Shown: positions 25,073-40,200 of the stretch, one piece after another
Numbering within the stretch: position 1 is the stretch's first letter
Layout: every line of letters starts with the position of its first letter
NCBI GenBank assembly: GCA_024305405.1
Contig: JAKNDB010000110.1
Location: forward strand, 2,046,001 to 2,110,000
Reading direction: 5' to 3'
Source: Dirofilaria immitis
Lineage: Eukaryota > Nematoda > Chromadorea > Rhabditida > Onchocercidae
DNA: 64,000 nucleotides
Notes under the pieces: model-generated
The model's input: only the letters and a program-made list of their open reading frames with translations
Database searches by the model: none
Told to the model about the DNA's origin: nothing
Translations under genes and position numbers: made by a program

Positions 25073-26762
25073 CATGTGAAGTTGTTTTTTTTTTTTTTTT
25101 TTTTGTTTTCGAAATTATTTCTCTTTATCGTTGTATTATATTGTTTTTATTCGCTCCTTGTTTCCTTTTGTGCTCAGTCTATCAAAAAATGAGCAGTGAA
25201 TATATGATACATTTAATTACGGTTGAGTTGTATATTTTCTCCCGGTTAAATATTGCTATGTTATAGTTAGGCAAAAGCATTGGTGGAGTTTTCATGAAAA
25301 GATGAGCTTGAAGAATGATATGTTCTTTTTCTCGGCTTTTATCACATTGGAAAACACAGATAATAGTATATTTCAGCTTTTTATGTTTTAGTTTTGCTGG
25401 TTCTACTAAAAATAGGGAAATGTTGAGACCTTGATGATTACTTTGTCGAGCCTTTAAACGTGCTCTTTGTATTTGTCTTACTTTCATATTTTATGATTAG
25501 AATATCATATTCTTATCGATATGTTCCAATTTCTGTTTCATTGCATGATCGTTTTTTTCTTCACTTTATGTTATTTAAATGTTGATCTTGGTTTTTCGGT
25601 TTTCATTTAGAACATTCCTAGCGGAAAGGACAGAAGGGTAGTAGGACAGAGGGAATTGTTTCATGAATGTTTAGAAAACAGAAAGTCAAGCAGTTAGTTC
25701 AACTTAGACCTGTATAGTTTTTTGTTTTTGTTTTTCAGTTTTTACGTGATCTTTCATAATTTTCTGATGGCAGTGTACTAATATCTTAATTTTTTCTTCT
25801 GATTAAGCTTGTTTTGAATATATATGTATGCATATATATATATATATATAGTGCATTAAAAATGTTTTTTTCCATTCTAAATGAATGTTGCATGTTTTCT
25901 TCAAAGATAAAAGCCTTTGAATCCAAGTTTTCGGTGCATTTATCTAAATCTACATCTTGCAAAAAGCAGTGATTGAATGTGGATTTGGCGGAATCAAAAA
26001 ATAAGCATTCAAGAAATTGAAATGAAGTGTTCAAATATTCCTGGAATAAAATGTTTGGAAATCTGGATGTATCGAAAACTTGGCAGATTCTATATATCAC
26101 CAATGTTGAATCTCAATCCTGAGCAGGCTTCCTAAGCTATGAATTATTTTTGCTACCAAGATTTTTTCATTAAATCATTAAACAAAGACGGAACAGGGTG
26201 ATTAACTCCACGCTATTTTCAGATTTATATCATCTACGGGAAATCAAGTGCAAGGAAATTCATTTTATTTTTTTTTTTCAAGTAAAGGAAGTTGAATTTT
26301 TATTGAAAATTTAGAAAATTTTCATCGAGAAATATATATATATATAGCGCACTTTTATTGCAGTCTTAAAAACATGTCAGTTATTAGCATAGATGATAGA
26401 TATGTCAAGAAATAATCGATTGAAGAAATTATTTGATGACGATTTACAATAAGTAATGAATTACAATTTTCAGTAGATCATGAGCTGAAATGCTCTCCTC
26501 ATGTCATAGAGATTATGGATTTCAGGGCAATACAAGAAAGGAATATTATACATCTATGATTAGATGGAGGAAAAAAGAAAAAGGATGAAAGCAATAAAAC
26601 AAAGGCGGCGTCATTCAGTATTACTTTGAGATAAAACAGTTATCATGATTGTAAATGCTACAAAAGATCCATCCTACTACCATTCTACTACTTCGATTCA
26701 ATCCTTATAAATACCATATCATCCGTTTAATATCACTTACTTCGTTCACACGAAAATCCAAT
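25073..26762. other. Intergenic region between receptor and Wnt genes
   Basis: This is the 3' flank of the receptor gene (with a long T run at 25087-25104) followed by upstream DNA of the Wnt gene. Short TA runs lie at 25833-25850 and 26330-26346. Two minus-strand frames of about 100 codons (25487-25182 and 26103-25786) lack any recognisable motif. Confidence 0.5.
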
Positions 26763-29700
26763 ATGAGAATGTCTTATCGTGTTGTCTTATTTCTCGTAAT
26801 CTTCAACTTCTTCAATTCATTTTCACATTGTTGGTGGTAAGTTTCATTTTTTTCTTTCTTATATTAATTAATTTATATATATATACATATATATATATTT
26901 GATAACTTAATCTATTGAATTTCATTAATTTAAATCTATTAAAAACTATTTGGTGTAAAATTGTTATAATTAAATATCATTTTTAATAACATATATGTAA
27001 TTTCTCAGTTTGCTTATTTAATCATATATGCTTTGGCTGATTACATATGTTCAATTAAAAATTTTTTTCATTATTTACTAGTACCCTAATTTTAATATGT
27101 ATAATAGAAAAGGAGAAAGGAATAGTTATCAAGTAAAAGAAGGGAAAAAGTTAGAGATGAGATTAAAATGAAATTTGATAAGAATAATATTATCCAAATT
27201 AGTTAAGATAGGATAACATTTTAGATAACATTTTTCATTATTATTATTACCAGCAGCAATTATATTGTAGCGATTATATTAATTAGAAGTTGAACTTGTT
27301 AGTTATTATTTCTTCTTACTAATATGAAACAATTCAAGTACAGTTATATTAGTAGCAAGTTTTATATAGCAATTACAATAACTAATACTGGAAAATGAAA
27401 ATTTATTCTGAAAGTATGTAAAACTAACAACTCTAAGGTCTTTTCGATCTTGCCATGATTTTGATGATCGAATTTTATCTCTATCGATAATTTTAACTGT
27501 CAAATTCCACATAAATATGATGAAAATTTTGTAGCTCGTCATACCTGCCAATGACACCATCATATAACATAGCAGTGATAAATCATACAAATCACAAATT
27601 AATTAGTTCCTTCAAGATACCAATGTTGAATTTCATAAGTATCAGTTTAATTTGCATGTGATAGATATTATCATTAAGAGAAATGGGTTAATTTAGTTTG
27701 TAATAAACATGTTGTATGTAATAATTAAGATACTTCAGGTTTATACTTGAACATCTTTCATCTAAGTGTTCCAAACTTTTAATATTTGTTACAAACAGCT
27801 CCCGATTTATTGATTTTTGCGATAGTGCAAGAAAGTAATTAATTCGTTAAATTGAATTTAACAGGGAATTTTTTCTTTCAATTGTTATTTAAATTTTATC
27901 GCAATAAACTGAGAGAAGTTTTAATAGAGTAAACTTCTTCTTGTTACCAAATATCAGTGTTTAAATGTTTATTTTGCATTTTTTATAATCTTAGCTCATT
28001 CTCATTTCTATCTTATGATCTTTTGTAAGGCACGAAATAATAATAGAAAATGAAAGAATTTATGATTTGTATTATTTTGCGCACCAGGTGCAAAATATTG
28101 ATGGCGATGATGTTTTAAGGGTTCTTAAAGGTCAAAGGACTAGAAAACATTAATTTGATGCAACATTCGGTTGTAAATCTCATTTCGGTTGATATGATGG
28201 ATATCATAAATATAAAGCATTTGTCGTAAATTTATATTCTGTTGTCTTCTTCTGTACTATTATTATTTTTCTTTATCGCTTTATCTGGTGAAGAGGAAAA
28301 AGAAAAAAATTGATTGTTTAGGTCATATTATTATTAGTTGGTAATCTGTTTGCTTATGCTTTCAAATATTTTTTAAAAATATCTTTTTAAAAAAATCTGC
28401 TGATAGCAGATTGAAATTTCTAGGAAGGATATACTTATCTATAAAATATTGTTTTAGGAAAGCTGAATATTATAGGAATTCTTGGAGTTATTTATATTTA
28501 AAAAAGTTATAGGTTGCTTCCTGATGCTCCAAATAATGTATTCCGTGAAGATGGTGTCCTTTGCGGTTTGCTACCAGGATTAACAAGAAGGCAAAATGAT
28601 TTGTGCTTGCGACATCGTACAGCGATACGCTATATTGTAAAAGGTTTGAAAGCAGCCGTGCATGAATGCAGGAATCAGTTTTATGATCAACGATGGAATT
28701 GCTCGGCTAGTCGTAATGGTTTCTCTATTTCACATCTTAAAGGTATATTTTTAAATGCATTTCTGAGATTAAAATTCATTCTTATTAAAAATAAGTAGTA
28801 GTCTTGATAGAATCCGTCTCCATTGAATTATCAAAATTCCATCTTTTATAATCTTCTAAAGATAGCATATATATAATATACATTTGATTTCAATTGCTAT
28901 TAAATGTTTCCATTTCGAGTTAAAAATAGAAAATGTTTACCCTTTTTTCATGATTTAGTTGGGGCTTTGAAAATATTATTTATACTGGAAATAAAGTTTT
29001 ATAGATCTTATTATATTTATGCCAAAATTCTGACTTACTATCACTTTAACTTGCTTTTCTTCAAAATTTAAAACAGATTTACTAAACTGTTTAGTTGGAA
29101 GCAAAGAATCAGCTTATGTATTCGCTTTATCATCTGCGGCGGTAAGTCGAGCATTGGCACGAGCATGTGCTCAAGGAACGATTACAAGTTGTAGTTGTGG
29201 TATCCATCCGAAACGTATCGCTAAACAATTCAAATGGGCTGGTTGCTCTGATAATATCAAATTTGCGAATACTTTTGGACGCAAATTTATGGATGCAGCT
29301 GATTCATCACATACTAATGATTCTCGGTTCGTATTCATTTTTTTGATCATATATGGGTGAATAGATGGGATATTTGCGTATCTTATTTGCTTGTATCAGT
29401 TTTTTTCTTCATCTCTCTCTCTCTCGCTCGCTTTCTCTCTCCATTAACTGTTTGCTTGTTAAGTGTTGGATTTTAGTAAATGATTTATAATAATTGAGTA
29501 CTAATTTAATCGCATAATTTGTATTAAGAAGTTGAAGTAATCGATTACGACGAGAAATTTTGGCATGAATTGTATATCATAAATTTAGTCATAGCTTGAC
29601 TGTTTTTATTTCTGATTATCAATGATTCAGAATTTCGAGATAGCAGATAGATCAAACGAACTGATTTTGATATTTAATATTGTGAACTCCTTTCGAGAGC

Positions 29701-30651
29701 GTTTTGATAAATTTGATAATTTTAATGTTTTGATGTTCCTGTTCCTTTAAGATCGTCATTAGCAGTTCACAAGAATTTGAGGATTTTCAAAATCTTCTGG
29801 AAGATATTTCGCAATTCAATTACATTTCAGTTCAATGATGAATTTACACAATAATCGAGTTGGACGAAAAGCGGTATCAAGCAGCGTGCATCGTGAATGC
29901 AAATGTCATGGTGTCAGTGGTTCATGTGTGATGCAAACATGCTGGAAAGTTGTACCAAAATTGGAAGAAGTTGGTTTATTGTTACGGAAAAAATATTCAC
30001 ATGCCGCTAAGGTTAAGGAGTGTTTATTTTCTTCAGTTATTTTATAACCACAATTTAATTAATAACATGAAGTTTCAGCAAACTTTGAAATAAACAAGTA
30101 CATTTAGGTCAGCGTATCACCAGAAGGTAAAGCTTTGGTACCGCGATTGGAAAAAACAGGAAGTCGTTCTGGGAGATATCTGCATAAATTCGGACAAATA
30201 TCGATCTTGGACAATGAACTTGTTTATTTAGACGATTCTCTTGACTACTGCAAAGAAGATAAATTGAACGATATTCAAAGTCCACAGGGCCGTGAATGTT
30301 TTGACAAGTGTAATATGTTAGTTTTTTGTTACGTTTATGCTATGAAAAAGATTTTTTTTTATTAATGACTCAAAAAATGAACTTGTGTAAACTAAAACTT
30401 CAAGAAAATCGAAGCATTAAAATTTGAACATTTGAGTCATTTCGCACAGGAAGTATCAAATTTCTGAGATTCGTGGATTTCAAAAAAATCTTGAAATTCT
30501 GAAAATTTCATGATACAGGATATGTTGTGGACGAGGTTACAAAACAATTCGCGTGATAGAGGAACAGCAATGTCGCTGTAAATTCGTATGGTGTTGTGAA
30601 GTAAAGTGTGACACATGCCATCGCATTATTAGCCATAATTTCTGCGAATGA
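26763..30651 (+). CDS. Wnt family secreted ligand
   Basis: Secreted, lipid-modified ligand for Frizzled receptors. Six exons join in frame: 26763-26836, 28513-28742, 29077-29326, 29831-30011, 30108-30316 and 30519-30651 (TGA), giving 358 aa, a normal Wnt length. Exon 1 encodes a signal peptide ([19 protein letters not shown] region) and is separated from the rest by a 1.7 kb intron. Family marks include C-x6-Y-D-Q-R-W-N-C-S in exon 2; the signature [10 protein letters not shown] near residues 207-216, containing the Ser that receives palmitoleate; CCGRGY; and a C-terminal Cys cluster ([14 protein letters not shown]). The donors at 29326 (CG|GTTCGT) and 30316 (AT|GTTAGT) were chosen because they restore frame and conserved spacing. 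The next gene upstream, 1.7 kb away, is the receptor kinase in the same orientation. Which nematode Wnt this is (egl-20, cwn-1, cwn-2, lin-44 or mom-2 type) I cannot say. Confidence 0.95.
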
Positions 30652-33600
30652 TTGAAATTTCAAAAAACTGGGATTTGATTTGTTGAAGTGCATTTTTCGT
30701 TTCTGGTATTTTGTAAGATTAATAACTAAGCAATTGTTTGATTATTGTTGAGATGAATTTTGATTCTGACATGAATATAGCTATCATTCAGTTTAAAAAT
30801 AGAAGAATAGTTCAGTCATCTTAAAATTAGAAATGAAAATTAGAAACATTCATTGATTTATTTTCTTGCAATTGCAAGCTTTCTATGTATTAAAAAATTA
30901 GTTTTTTGTATGTTTATTTGTTATTATATATGAGTGTATTTTGATTAATTCATAAAATCTAATAGAATTTACTTAAAGAGCCCTTAAGAATTTTTGGATG
31001 CAGATAGAATTCTCGGATACGAGCCTGATCAAATAAATTTATCGAGCATTTTAGAATCGTGAATAAATAGTAGAACGTAGGAAGAAAGATGGTTTAAGAA
31101 AAGCAATGAAATCAAAATATGAATAGGAAAAACTAATTAATTGGATAATTTTGGGGAATTGATATTTTTAGTTTCGTGACTCATATTGTTGTTTACTTGT
31201 TGAAATTAGATACTTTTTCTCTTTCTTTCTCTGCCTACATTTTTATGTATATATCTATTGTACAAGGTGTACTGTTTTAAAATGTTAAAAAAGCATTTTG
31301 CTATTCTTGAATTTGAGCATTTTTTCACAATTTTAAAATTTATTGTTAAAATATTTAAAAGTCTAAAGTGAAAAGTATTAAATGTAAGCGAAGAAAATGA
31401 TATATTTAAGCAATATTAAAAATTAGCTCAGTGTTAGAAAAATATTTGCTTTTACTTTTGAAATTTTTACTTACATTCGATCAAACATAAAATGCATTAA
31501 ATTCTAAAAAGAAAAAAATGAACAGAATTCAAACTCATACTATTTATGATTCCAAATTTTTTGATGACCAAAAAAATTGACAAAATTTATAAGTAGTTTC
31601 TCATAGAATATTAATAGTAATCATAAATTGTCAATTCTTTTTTCATAGCTAAGAATGCAATAAATCATATCAAACATCATAGATCAAAGAAGAAACAATA
31701 AAAGAAAAAGAGCTCATCAGTATTGAGAACATCTTCCAGGCTAGTTATATATTTATTCACTTCTTTTCTCTTATTTGTATGACAATATGTAATCAAGAAA
31801 TGATCGATTTAAATTCCGGAAAAATTGCATATTTCACTTTTGGTTCGTTTTTTCTTTTTCGCGATTTCTCGATCTAATGACTCTAATGACTGATATAATG
31901 ATATTGCTATTGGGAAATGTTTTCTTTTCTTTGAATATTCACTTAACGGTTTAATTATTTTCATTTCAACTTAGCAAATTTTTTAGCTAAAATTCATCTT
32001 GTCATTTAGTTTTATTTTTGATTTAGCTTATATATATAGTACGTGAATATCTGTCAAATATCCGATTCAACAAAACGAAATGCCACTATAATATAATATG
32101 AAGGAAAAGATACCAGGCAGTATACCTGCTATAAATGATTCTAAATTCAATGAAAGAATAATTGAAAATAGCAAATTCAATTACAAATGAATCGAATGAT
32201 TGATTACGTTTTGAATATAAGCATAATTTTAGAATTTTGAATACATAGCTTGGATGCCTCTATTGCTTTCTGGCCAAATCGAATGCATTAATTATCGCTT
32301 GCTTTAAGCAACAATTTTCTGCCTTGGCCACAAAATTTCCATCCATATACTTTACAGCGCCCTATTTCTCGCTTTGTCATATCATCAAACCAAATTGTTT
32401 ATTTCATTTTGCTCTTCTTCCGTATAATTTGAAGCATATAATTTGAAAAGACAAGCATTTAACTTTTTCATATAATTTGAATAATTAAATATAAAATCAA
32501 TAAAATTTAATAACAAATATATTGCATTATTTCAAAGATTTCCATTATTAAAATCGGATAGTTTACTAAATATATGCATAATGAAAGAATGTAGTGAAGT
32601 ATGAAAGTGATAAAATGATTAAAGATGGATGGATAGATAGAATATGATGATTTCTTCTTCTCCAATGATCGCTTCATAATGAGTTTAGGATAAAAGCACT
32701 GACTATATAAAAATAAAGATACATATTCTAATTGATTTCATATATTTTAAACTAACATTTAAAATAAAGTATTATTTATCTATTTATAAAATATAAACAT
32801 TGCGGTTGAAGCGAAATATTCGAAACAAAGTAAATAATAGATATAAATGATAGATAAAAGGAATTAGTAATTGTACTTCGATTTTTAGAAATTTAGAAAT
32901 ATTAATTCATACTAAAAATTGTGTATCGATGTGAAACGTACGTAAACAGTTATATTAAATCAATGATTCGTTACTGAAGTAAATATTATTAAGTTATATC
33001 AATCATTTTATCCATTTTATTAATAATTAGGTGAGATTGATTTTATCAATCTTTATAAACAATTATATTGAATTTAGTGCTTACTTTATGTTAAATTAAC
33101 CAGCCTGATTAATTTAGTACCAAATTTGTCAATAGATATTGCAGCATTGTCATTCAAGCAATTGCTGTTCAATTCGAATTGAACAGTTTCTAATTTATCT
33201 GAAATAACAGAAGAAATAATGAAAAGATTCAAGAAAATATTATCATTTAAGACCATTTGTCTTGGATAAGAAAAGATATTGCTACGGGGATATGTTATTA
33301 ATGCGAAGGATTTTTTATTACTATTGCTATGAAAACGATTATATGTAAAGTTCCTGTAATTTGATATATCAAAGACAGACACCGCCTAAATTTTATTATC
33401 ACAATATTGTTCCCTTAATTGATTTTTAGCCTTTTCATCATTTTATGAATCAATATGATGTATTTTAATATTATAAATTAATGCTTTAAGATTATTTTAC
33501 TTGTAATAACGAGAATTTTATTAATTTTTTGAAACGACTGTATAAATTTTACATAAAAAAAAGAGAAAGAAAAGTTGAAATGGATTTCTGATCGTGATCG

Positions 33601-36600
33601 ATACAGTTGTAGTAGCGGTAGACTGTATTTAATTTCAATCTACGCGATAATTGATGAATTAAATCTTATAGGTAGAAAAAAGATTAAAAAGATGAATAAT
33701 TGATCCAAGTAAACTTTCTTTTTCCTTAAATTATTTTATATTATTCTATTTTTTTTGAAATAATTTAAATGAACAAATAATTCTCAAACAATTTTGTGCA
33801 AATGATTTTTTTAAACGATTAAAATTCAGACGACCAAATGCTAAAAGATACCTCAAACTTGCAAAACTTTTTCTCCGTAAGAAGTTTCACATATTGGATT
33901 TAAAATAAATTTGATATTGGACGCTTTCACTTCATTAATGCCTTCCTTTTAATTACCACTCATCAAATCTTAATTTAATAGTTTAGAAATTCAAAATATT
34001 TATCATCCAATTTATTAAGTGTTATGCCATTGTATTTAAATTATAAGTGAACTGCATTAAACAAGAATATATTGAAAAATAATCTAAACAACATAAGAAT
34101 TAATCTTGAAACATTATCTATAAACACAAATATTTGTATCTCATAAAACCTTAGCTAATCAGATTTTCAAATTCATCATAGCATTTAATCGAAAAGACCA
34201 TGGGTCATAGATTATTATCATAGTTGAAATTTCGGACATTTTTTCTAGATTCGTATGTTATATAAGAAAAAAAATAGTGAAAAAGAATTTTAGTTATCTT
34301 TTTACATTAATTTTGAGGTCAAAATAAAAGCAGGTGTAGTAATTACTCAAAATGATACTAAGAGATGAGAAAAAAGGAGCCAGGTTGACAGAATTATTCA
34401 TACATATATATGGCCTTAATAAAATTCAATAAAATATGAAAGATATAAGCCATTATTATACATGCAAAAAAAGGACTTTCAATATGTTGGGGAAAAATTT
34501 AAAAAGGAAAATAAAACTATTTAGAATAGAAAGAAATAGTCCAATGATAAGGACGACGGCATTCTTATCTTAACGATTAGAAGAATTCATCTGATTTGAT
34601 TGGATAATGTGCTGTAGGCACTGGGCGTGGTGACAAATTTTCTGCCTGAAAACATTTGTCTATTTTCTATGTAAGAGGAAAACTAGTAGATGGATAGATG
34701 GATAGATATATGATCGAAAGAATATGTTCCTCCAGCAGGATATAAGAGAATTTTAAGGCACAGCAAGAGGAAAGTAAGGCGGTGCAATTTCTCGGTTGCT
34801 GTTCGTTGGATGGATAGCAATTTGAGCTTCTTGGTTGTTTGTTGGACGGGGCCGCATTTCTTCTAATATTACTTATAACATTTAGTAAAGAAGGCATTTT
34901 TCAACGCTTACTTATAATGTCTGTATTTCAAGTAAACTAAGGCCAAGCCTTTCTCGACTAAAACAAGCGGAATATCTTCTCAATCATTCAATAAAATTTA
35001 ACCAACAAAACGACGACTCAAACTTTGAAAGAATTATTTTGTGGTAAATTCTTTTCATATTCATTCCTTTTTCTTTTTCTTATCTTTTTCACTTTTTTTC
35101 AAAAATTCCTGACTCAAATTATGTGAGTGCTATATTCTTATTGTCATCAGAATAAACAATTATCATAAATGTATGAAAATTCCATTTTGCTCTCACCATC
35201 ATTAAATATATATGTATATATATACAAACTGAAGAAATTTAATTCAACATTCGTTAAATTTTGCCTAAAATTTGAAAGTATTGATAACAATTCATAAAGT
35301 ATAACTATTGAACAGAATAATAAATAAATACTGTAATGTAAAAAAGTTATTTTATTTATAATGTATAAATATATAAGCATCTTAATTTTTTCTTATTTTT
35401 TAATAAATAAATTGGAATTGGTAAACGTATAAATTCATAAATCCCAAAAACAAGTAAAGATAAGTAAAATAGATTTATAATGATTGTCTGGATTTCATTT
35501 AATTGAAATATTTCATACTTACAGTTTGTTCGATTTTACCTAAAAATTTAGATGTGCTTATCATGATTTATAATTTATTGCTATTATATAAATTAGTAAT
35601 AAATTATTGCAATATAAAAATTTAAAGGAATATGGGAAATTTATTTAACTTTATTTATGTCACAGGAGTGTGAGAATTTATCTGGGTAAATCAAGGAATT
35701 CAGTATTAATCATGATATATCATATTCTTTACTTTAGTGAACGTTGGATGCAAACAAGGAATAAACTGAAATAGTTTCCAATAAAATATCAAACAATATT
35801 GCTGAAAAAAATCGTCTAGCAAAGAATTGTATAGTGCAATCGATATTATCGATCATAGACCAAATTCATACATCAAAAATTTATCTGATAAAACGATTTT
35901 TATATTTATCATTCAAAATTTGCATCCAGATTTTGCTTAAATTCGAAAATGTGTTTTCAAGTCTTAGGCTCCATTGTTAAAAAATATTTTAAAACGATTA
36001 AAATATGATTGAGTTAAAAATACTTTATTTAAAAAAATGAAAATTAATAAAAATATCTCTGATAATGATCATTTTCCATTATGTGAAAATCCTCGAAATA
36101 ATAAATTCGATTAAATAAAATATGATTGATTATAAATCAACAAAATTCCATTGGTCACATTTAAGGATTTATTTTTACAGCTGTAATTTTATATGACCTC
36201 TTTGTTTTTCTGAATCACATCTGTTGTCATTTGGGAAGTTGTAATAATAAAATTGGAATATTGGAATGCAATTTTCTTCCTATTTAAAACGATAACTAAA
36301 AAAAGGGAATTGAATGGAAGACTTTCTTGGCCTCACTTACCGATTGATCTATCGCTAATAAACGAGAAAAATATTACACAACATTAAGCAACGTTTGTTA
36401 ATTGGTTAGTTAGAAAATCGATGTGTACTTTTCACCATCCATATCATTTTGGTTTTATCAAAAATATTACGTTTTACTGAAATGAAATAGTGAAAATATG
36501 GGCATTTCATTTCGTATTTTGATAGAATTAAGTTTGATCCATTCTTTTAAGATTTTCAATTAAATTATTTGACAATCTAGAAGCTTGAAATTAATTTCAA

Positions 36601-37262
36601 CAGTTTTATCATCGCATCTATCCAAAAGATCTCAAAATATCATCAAAGATGGATAATACATGATCATTAAAATATTATAAAGAATGTTTAAGATTTTTCG
36701 ATATATTGAGATGTATGGAATATTCTAAAAGATAGAATAGTTTTGAGCAGAAAAGATAGAGATGGAACTACTTCAACATAAAATCAACATTGATATCTCA
36801 AAATGCTGAACACTCTAGAATTTTGATGATAAAATGACTTGTAAATATTCTTGATTATTTAATTTATTATCGCTGAATTAATTATTGATTGCCTTGCATT
36901 AATAGTTCAAAAACAGATATGAGATATTTGATCAATTTGAATATTTAACTACGATAGTTTAAGGACAATATACGAGAATTAATTTTTATTCTTCACTATT
37001 CGCTCGCTTAATATTACACTAAGAGAGGGCAATTTCCTATTTCCTTTTTCTTTTCGAGAATTTATCCATTTTTGTTTCGCATCTCACATTAATTTCACTG
37101 TTTCCTTCTCCTTTTTTTTAAACTCTCTCCTTTCTCTTCCTTTTTTCAATTTTTTTTTAATTTTTAAAATGAGAAAAAGCTAAAAATAAGCCTGAGCAGA
37201 GATGCATGCTAACTTCACGACAATCATAGAATCCATCGATAAGCTAAAATTATTTAAAGCGA
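30652..37262. other. Gene-free 6.6 kb gap downstream of Wnt
   Basis: Very AT-rich, with scattered short frames of 61-98 codons and no convincing exon chain. A slightly GC-richer patch at 34667-34897 has a 76-codon minus-strand frame of Ser/Asn/Pro-rich composition, without a motif. The region may hold the Wnt 3' UTR and regulatory DNA for the next gene. Confidence 0.5.
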
Positions 37263-40200
37263 ATGGAGTCGATCGATCATTCCTCGTCTGCAACATGGCA
37301 ATACCGTAGTCGAAAATCATCCATCCTTTTACTTCACTTATTGATTTTGCTCGATTGTTTGGCTGAAAATTTTAATTTTACTGGATAATCTGCAATATCA
37401 TCCAGAGTTACTGGACATAATTCTTGTTCACTCAGTAAGTATTTCCACAATCAACAATTGCTCATTTTTGACTGCTTAGATTCACAGATTGATAAGGCAA
37501 TCGCTGTCAAACGACTGACCATTTACTATCCATGTATGCTGTTAAGCCGTCAAAAATTATATAATGATCGATCAATATGTAACTTTGTGAAGATATCGCG
37601 CTAATAAATAATGCGTTGTATGACAGTTTTTTTGACTGGTTTTTTTCTCCGAGAATGCTATCTTTTAAATTACTTCGAAATCCCAAATAGTTTTCGGAAT
37701 GCTAACCCCAAATATCTTTTGAAATACTAAGGGTCTTTTTCTGAAATGTCAAATATCTTTTAAAATGCGAAATATCGTTTTTTTTTTGAAATGCAAAATG
37801 CATTACATTTGGAAATTTATTCATACATCGCTAAATTTTTGCTATTTTCAAATTTACCAAATTGGTATGAATAATTCTGGCCGAAAATAGTGGCCATTTA
37901 TAATTTTGGAAAAAAAGAAGCTGTTCGTTGTATAGAGTAAAGCAAAATTTTTAGGCGGGTCAGGTAGAAATGAAAAAGATCAATTTATATCTGATGTAAT
38001 GCCGACAACAGATTCGTTGAATGTGACAAATTTATCTGGTTCCAAGGAACTGATCGATCTCGAAGTTATCGTTCTAAACTGGGCTAAACAAATTTTTGAT
38101 GTTACAAAAACCAAAGCAGAAGCTAAAATTAACAAAAATTTCTTCAGGTATTTTCTTATATCCATATATTCTAGTATCAATAATTAAAGAACATGAAATA
38201 ATAATGTTCGCAGAAGTATATTGGATGCTTGAATGCGTATATTTTAAGAATATATAAATTATAAACATGTTTTAAATAATATATAATCTAATATTTTGCC
38301 TCAAATGAGTGGAATTTTGGTTTTGAAATTTAAAGTTAGAAGAAAGTGAAGTTAAACTTGTTTTGCATGAAATCAATTATAATACATTTTGCTAAAAGCA
38401 ATCAGATCGGTAACCAAAGTTAGTTTATTTCGGGCTTCCATTAATGAATGCATTGATTTAACTTTAATATTATAGGATAAAACAATTTTTCTGAAGATTT
38501 TTGTCTTCACCAACTTTTTCTTAATTCTTTTAGTAATTCAAATAAGCAATTATTGTTTCTGAGAGTAATGATTAATAAACTTTTTATTGAAATAAGATAC
38601 ATTGGCTAATTAGAAATTTCTCATTTATATCAAATTTCGCTGATAACTAAGAATTTTGAAATTTCATTGGATAAAACGTATATTGATGGAGAGGATAAAA
38701 TATCATTTGTGTTATAAATTTAATATTTATATCAAATATTTCTTTTAATTTAATTTACGAGAAGTTTTGATAAATTTCTGTTTGTAAAATTATTGAAATT
38801 GCTTATTGCTCGTAATAATCATTAATACAATTGAGATAGAATAAAGGAAAACTTGAGAGGGATATATACATATGTATTGATTAATATTACAACACTATGC
38901 TTTGGAGCTTCGATTTGATATTCAAATCTTAGTCATCTCGATTTGTCACGCTCGAGAAGGAACAATATAGGAGGAAGAGATAAGGATAATTATTCATGAA
39001 ATGGGCAAATAATATATAACAATATGCATATATATATACATGTATCAATGCATTTATCAAACAGTTATATGAATGACTCAATTAGTCATATAAATGATTT
39101 TCAATCCTTTCGCTTCCTAGGATTTTGGCCGTTTGATTTTTTGCTTTGCAATCATAAAAAGAAGATAAGTTAAGATAGTCCAAAAGAGGAATGTGATAAT
39201 GGAAATGAACTAATATTATGATGCTTCATGTAGTGCTATTACTCATGCTGATAGGAGTAAGCTAATAAGCTTGTCACTTGTCAACTGATGACAGCTATAC
39301 ATTTATTGCAAATCATTACTATGAATTTCATGGCTCAATTCGTGCATTAAATTGTCACCTTATTAACAATCCAAGCAAACATCCTCCTCTCCCTTAATGT
39401 ATCCCGGCCAGCTACAATTACAAATTAAGGATTAAGGGTTGGTTGACAGGATGATGAATACAGATCGGTTAATTATTATCGCAACAAAGATTTCCTATCC
39501 TACCAGTTATATTTATAATTCACAGAATTGCAATAGCTAACTGTTACAGATTAAAGTAAAAGAAAAATGGAAGAATTTTATTGGAATAAAAAAGCGATAG
39601 TAAGAAAAAGAAAAAAATTGAAATTTTTATCAATTTCCGGAAAACAATTCGTTTTTGTTGGATTATTTGAAAAATTAAAATTCAAAAATTCATTTGATTT
39701 TTGAGAAGTTAAAGATTTTAGTCTAACGATAAAAGTGAAAGTAAATATGAAATGCATAATTAACGATTTTTCTTATCTTTGATCTTATTATCTTTATTAT
39801 ATGTATCGAATTATAAATTCATTTCGTATTTTCTTTTGAGCGTATTTCCAGTTTAGCTAAAAATTCGAGAACATTTAATTATCATTATTCTCATTGTAGA
39901 TATTTAAGCTCAGAAGATTGCGTAATTGACAGTTTACTATAATTGAACTAGAAATTGAGATATGAATTCGACAAACTTTTGTTTATACTTCAGGAAAAAG
40001 TGAAACACTTGCAAGCTAAAACACATCAAAGAAATCTTGGAATTGAGAATGAGAAAACACAAACATGAAGATCTCTATCGTTTCGTATATGAACTTAGAA
40101 TTATTTTATTCGGCAGAACGATTTAAAATGATTAATATAATATTCATATTTTTCAGATAATTGAAATTCGAATTTTAGTTTGTTTGAGATCACACAAGAC

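Noticed and set aside
25182..26103. Two minus-strand frames of about 100 codons behind the receptor gene
   Set aside because: No domain, no shared exon structure; likely chance openings in T-rich 3' flanking DNA.
27306..27590. 94-codon minus-strand frame in the first Wnt intron, hydrophobic N-terminus
   Set aside because: No family resemblance and no phase-linked neighbour exon; AT-rich chance frame is the simpler view.
34667..34897. 76-codon minus-strand Ser/Asn/Pro-rich frame
   Set aside because: Low-complexity composition and no splice partner found.
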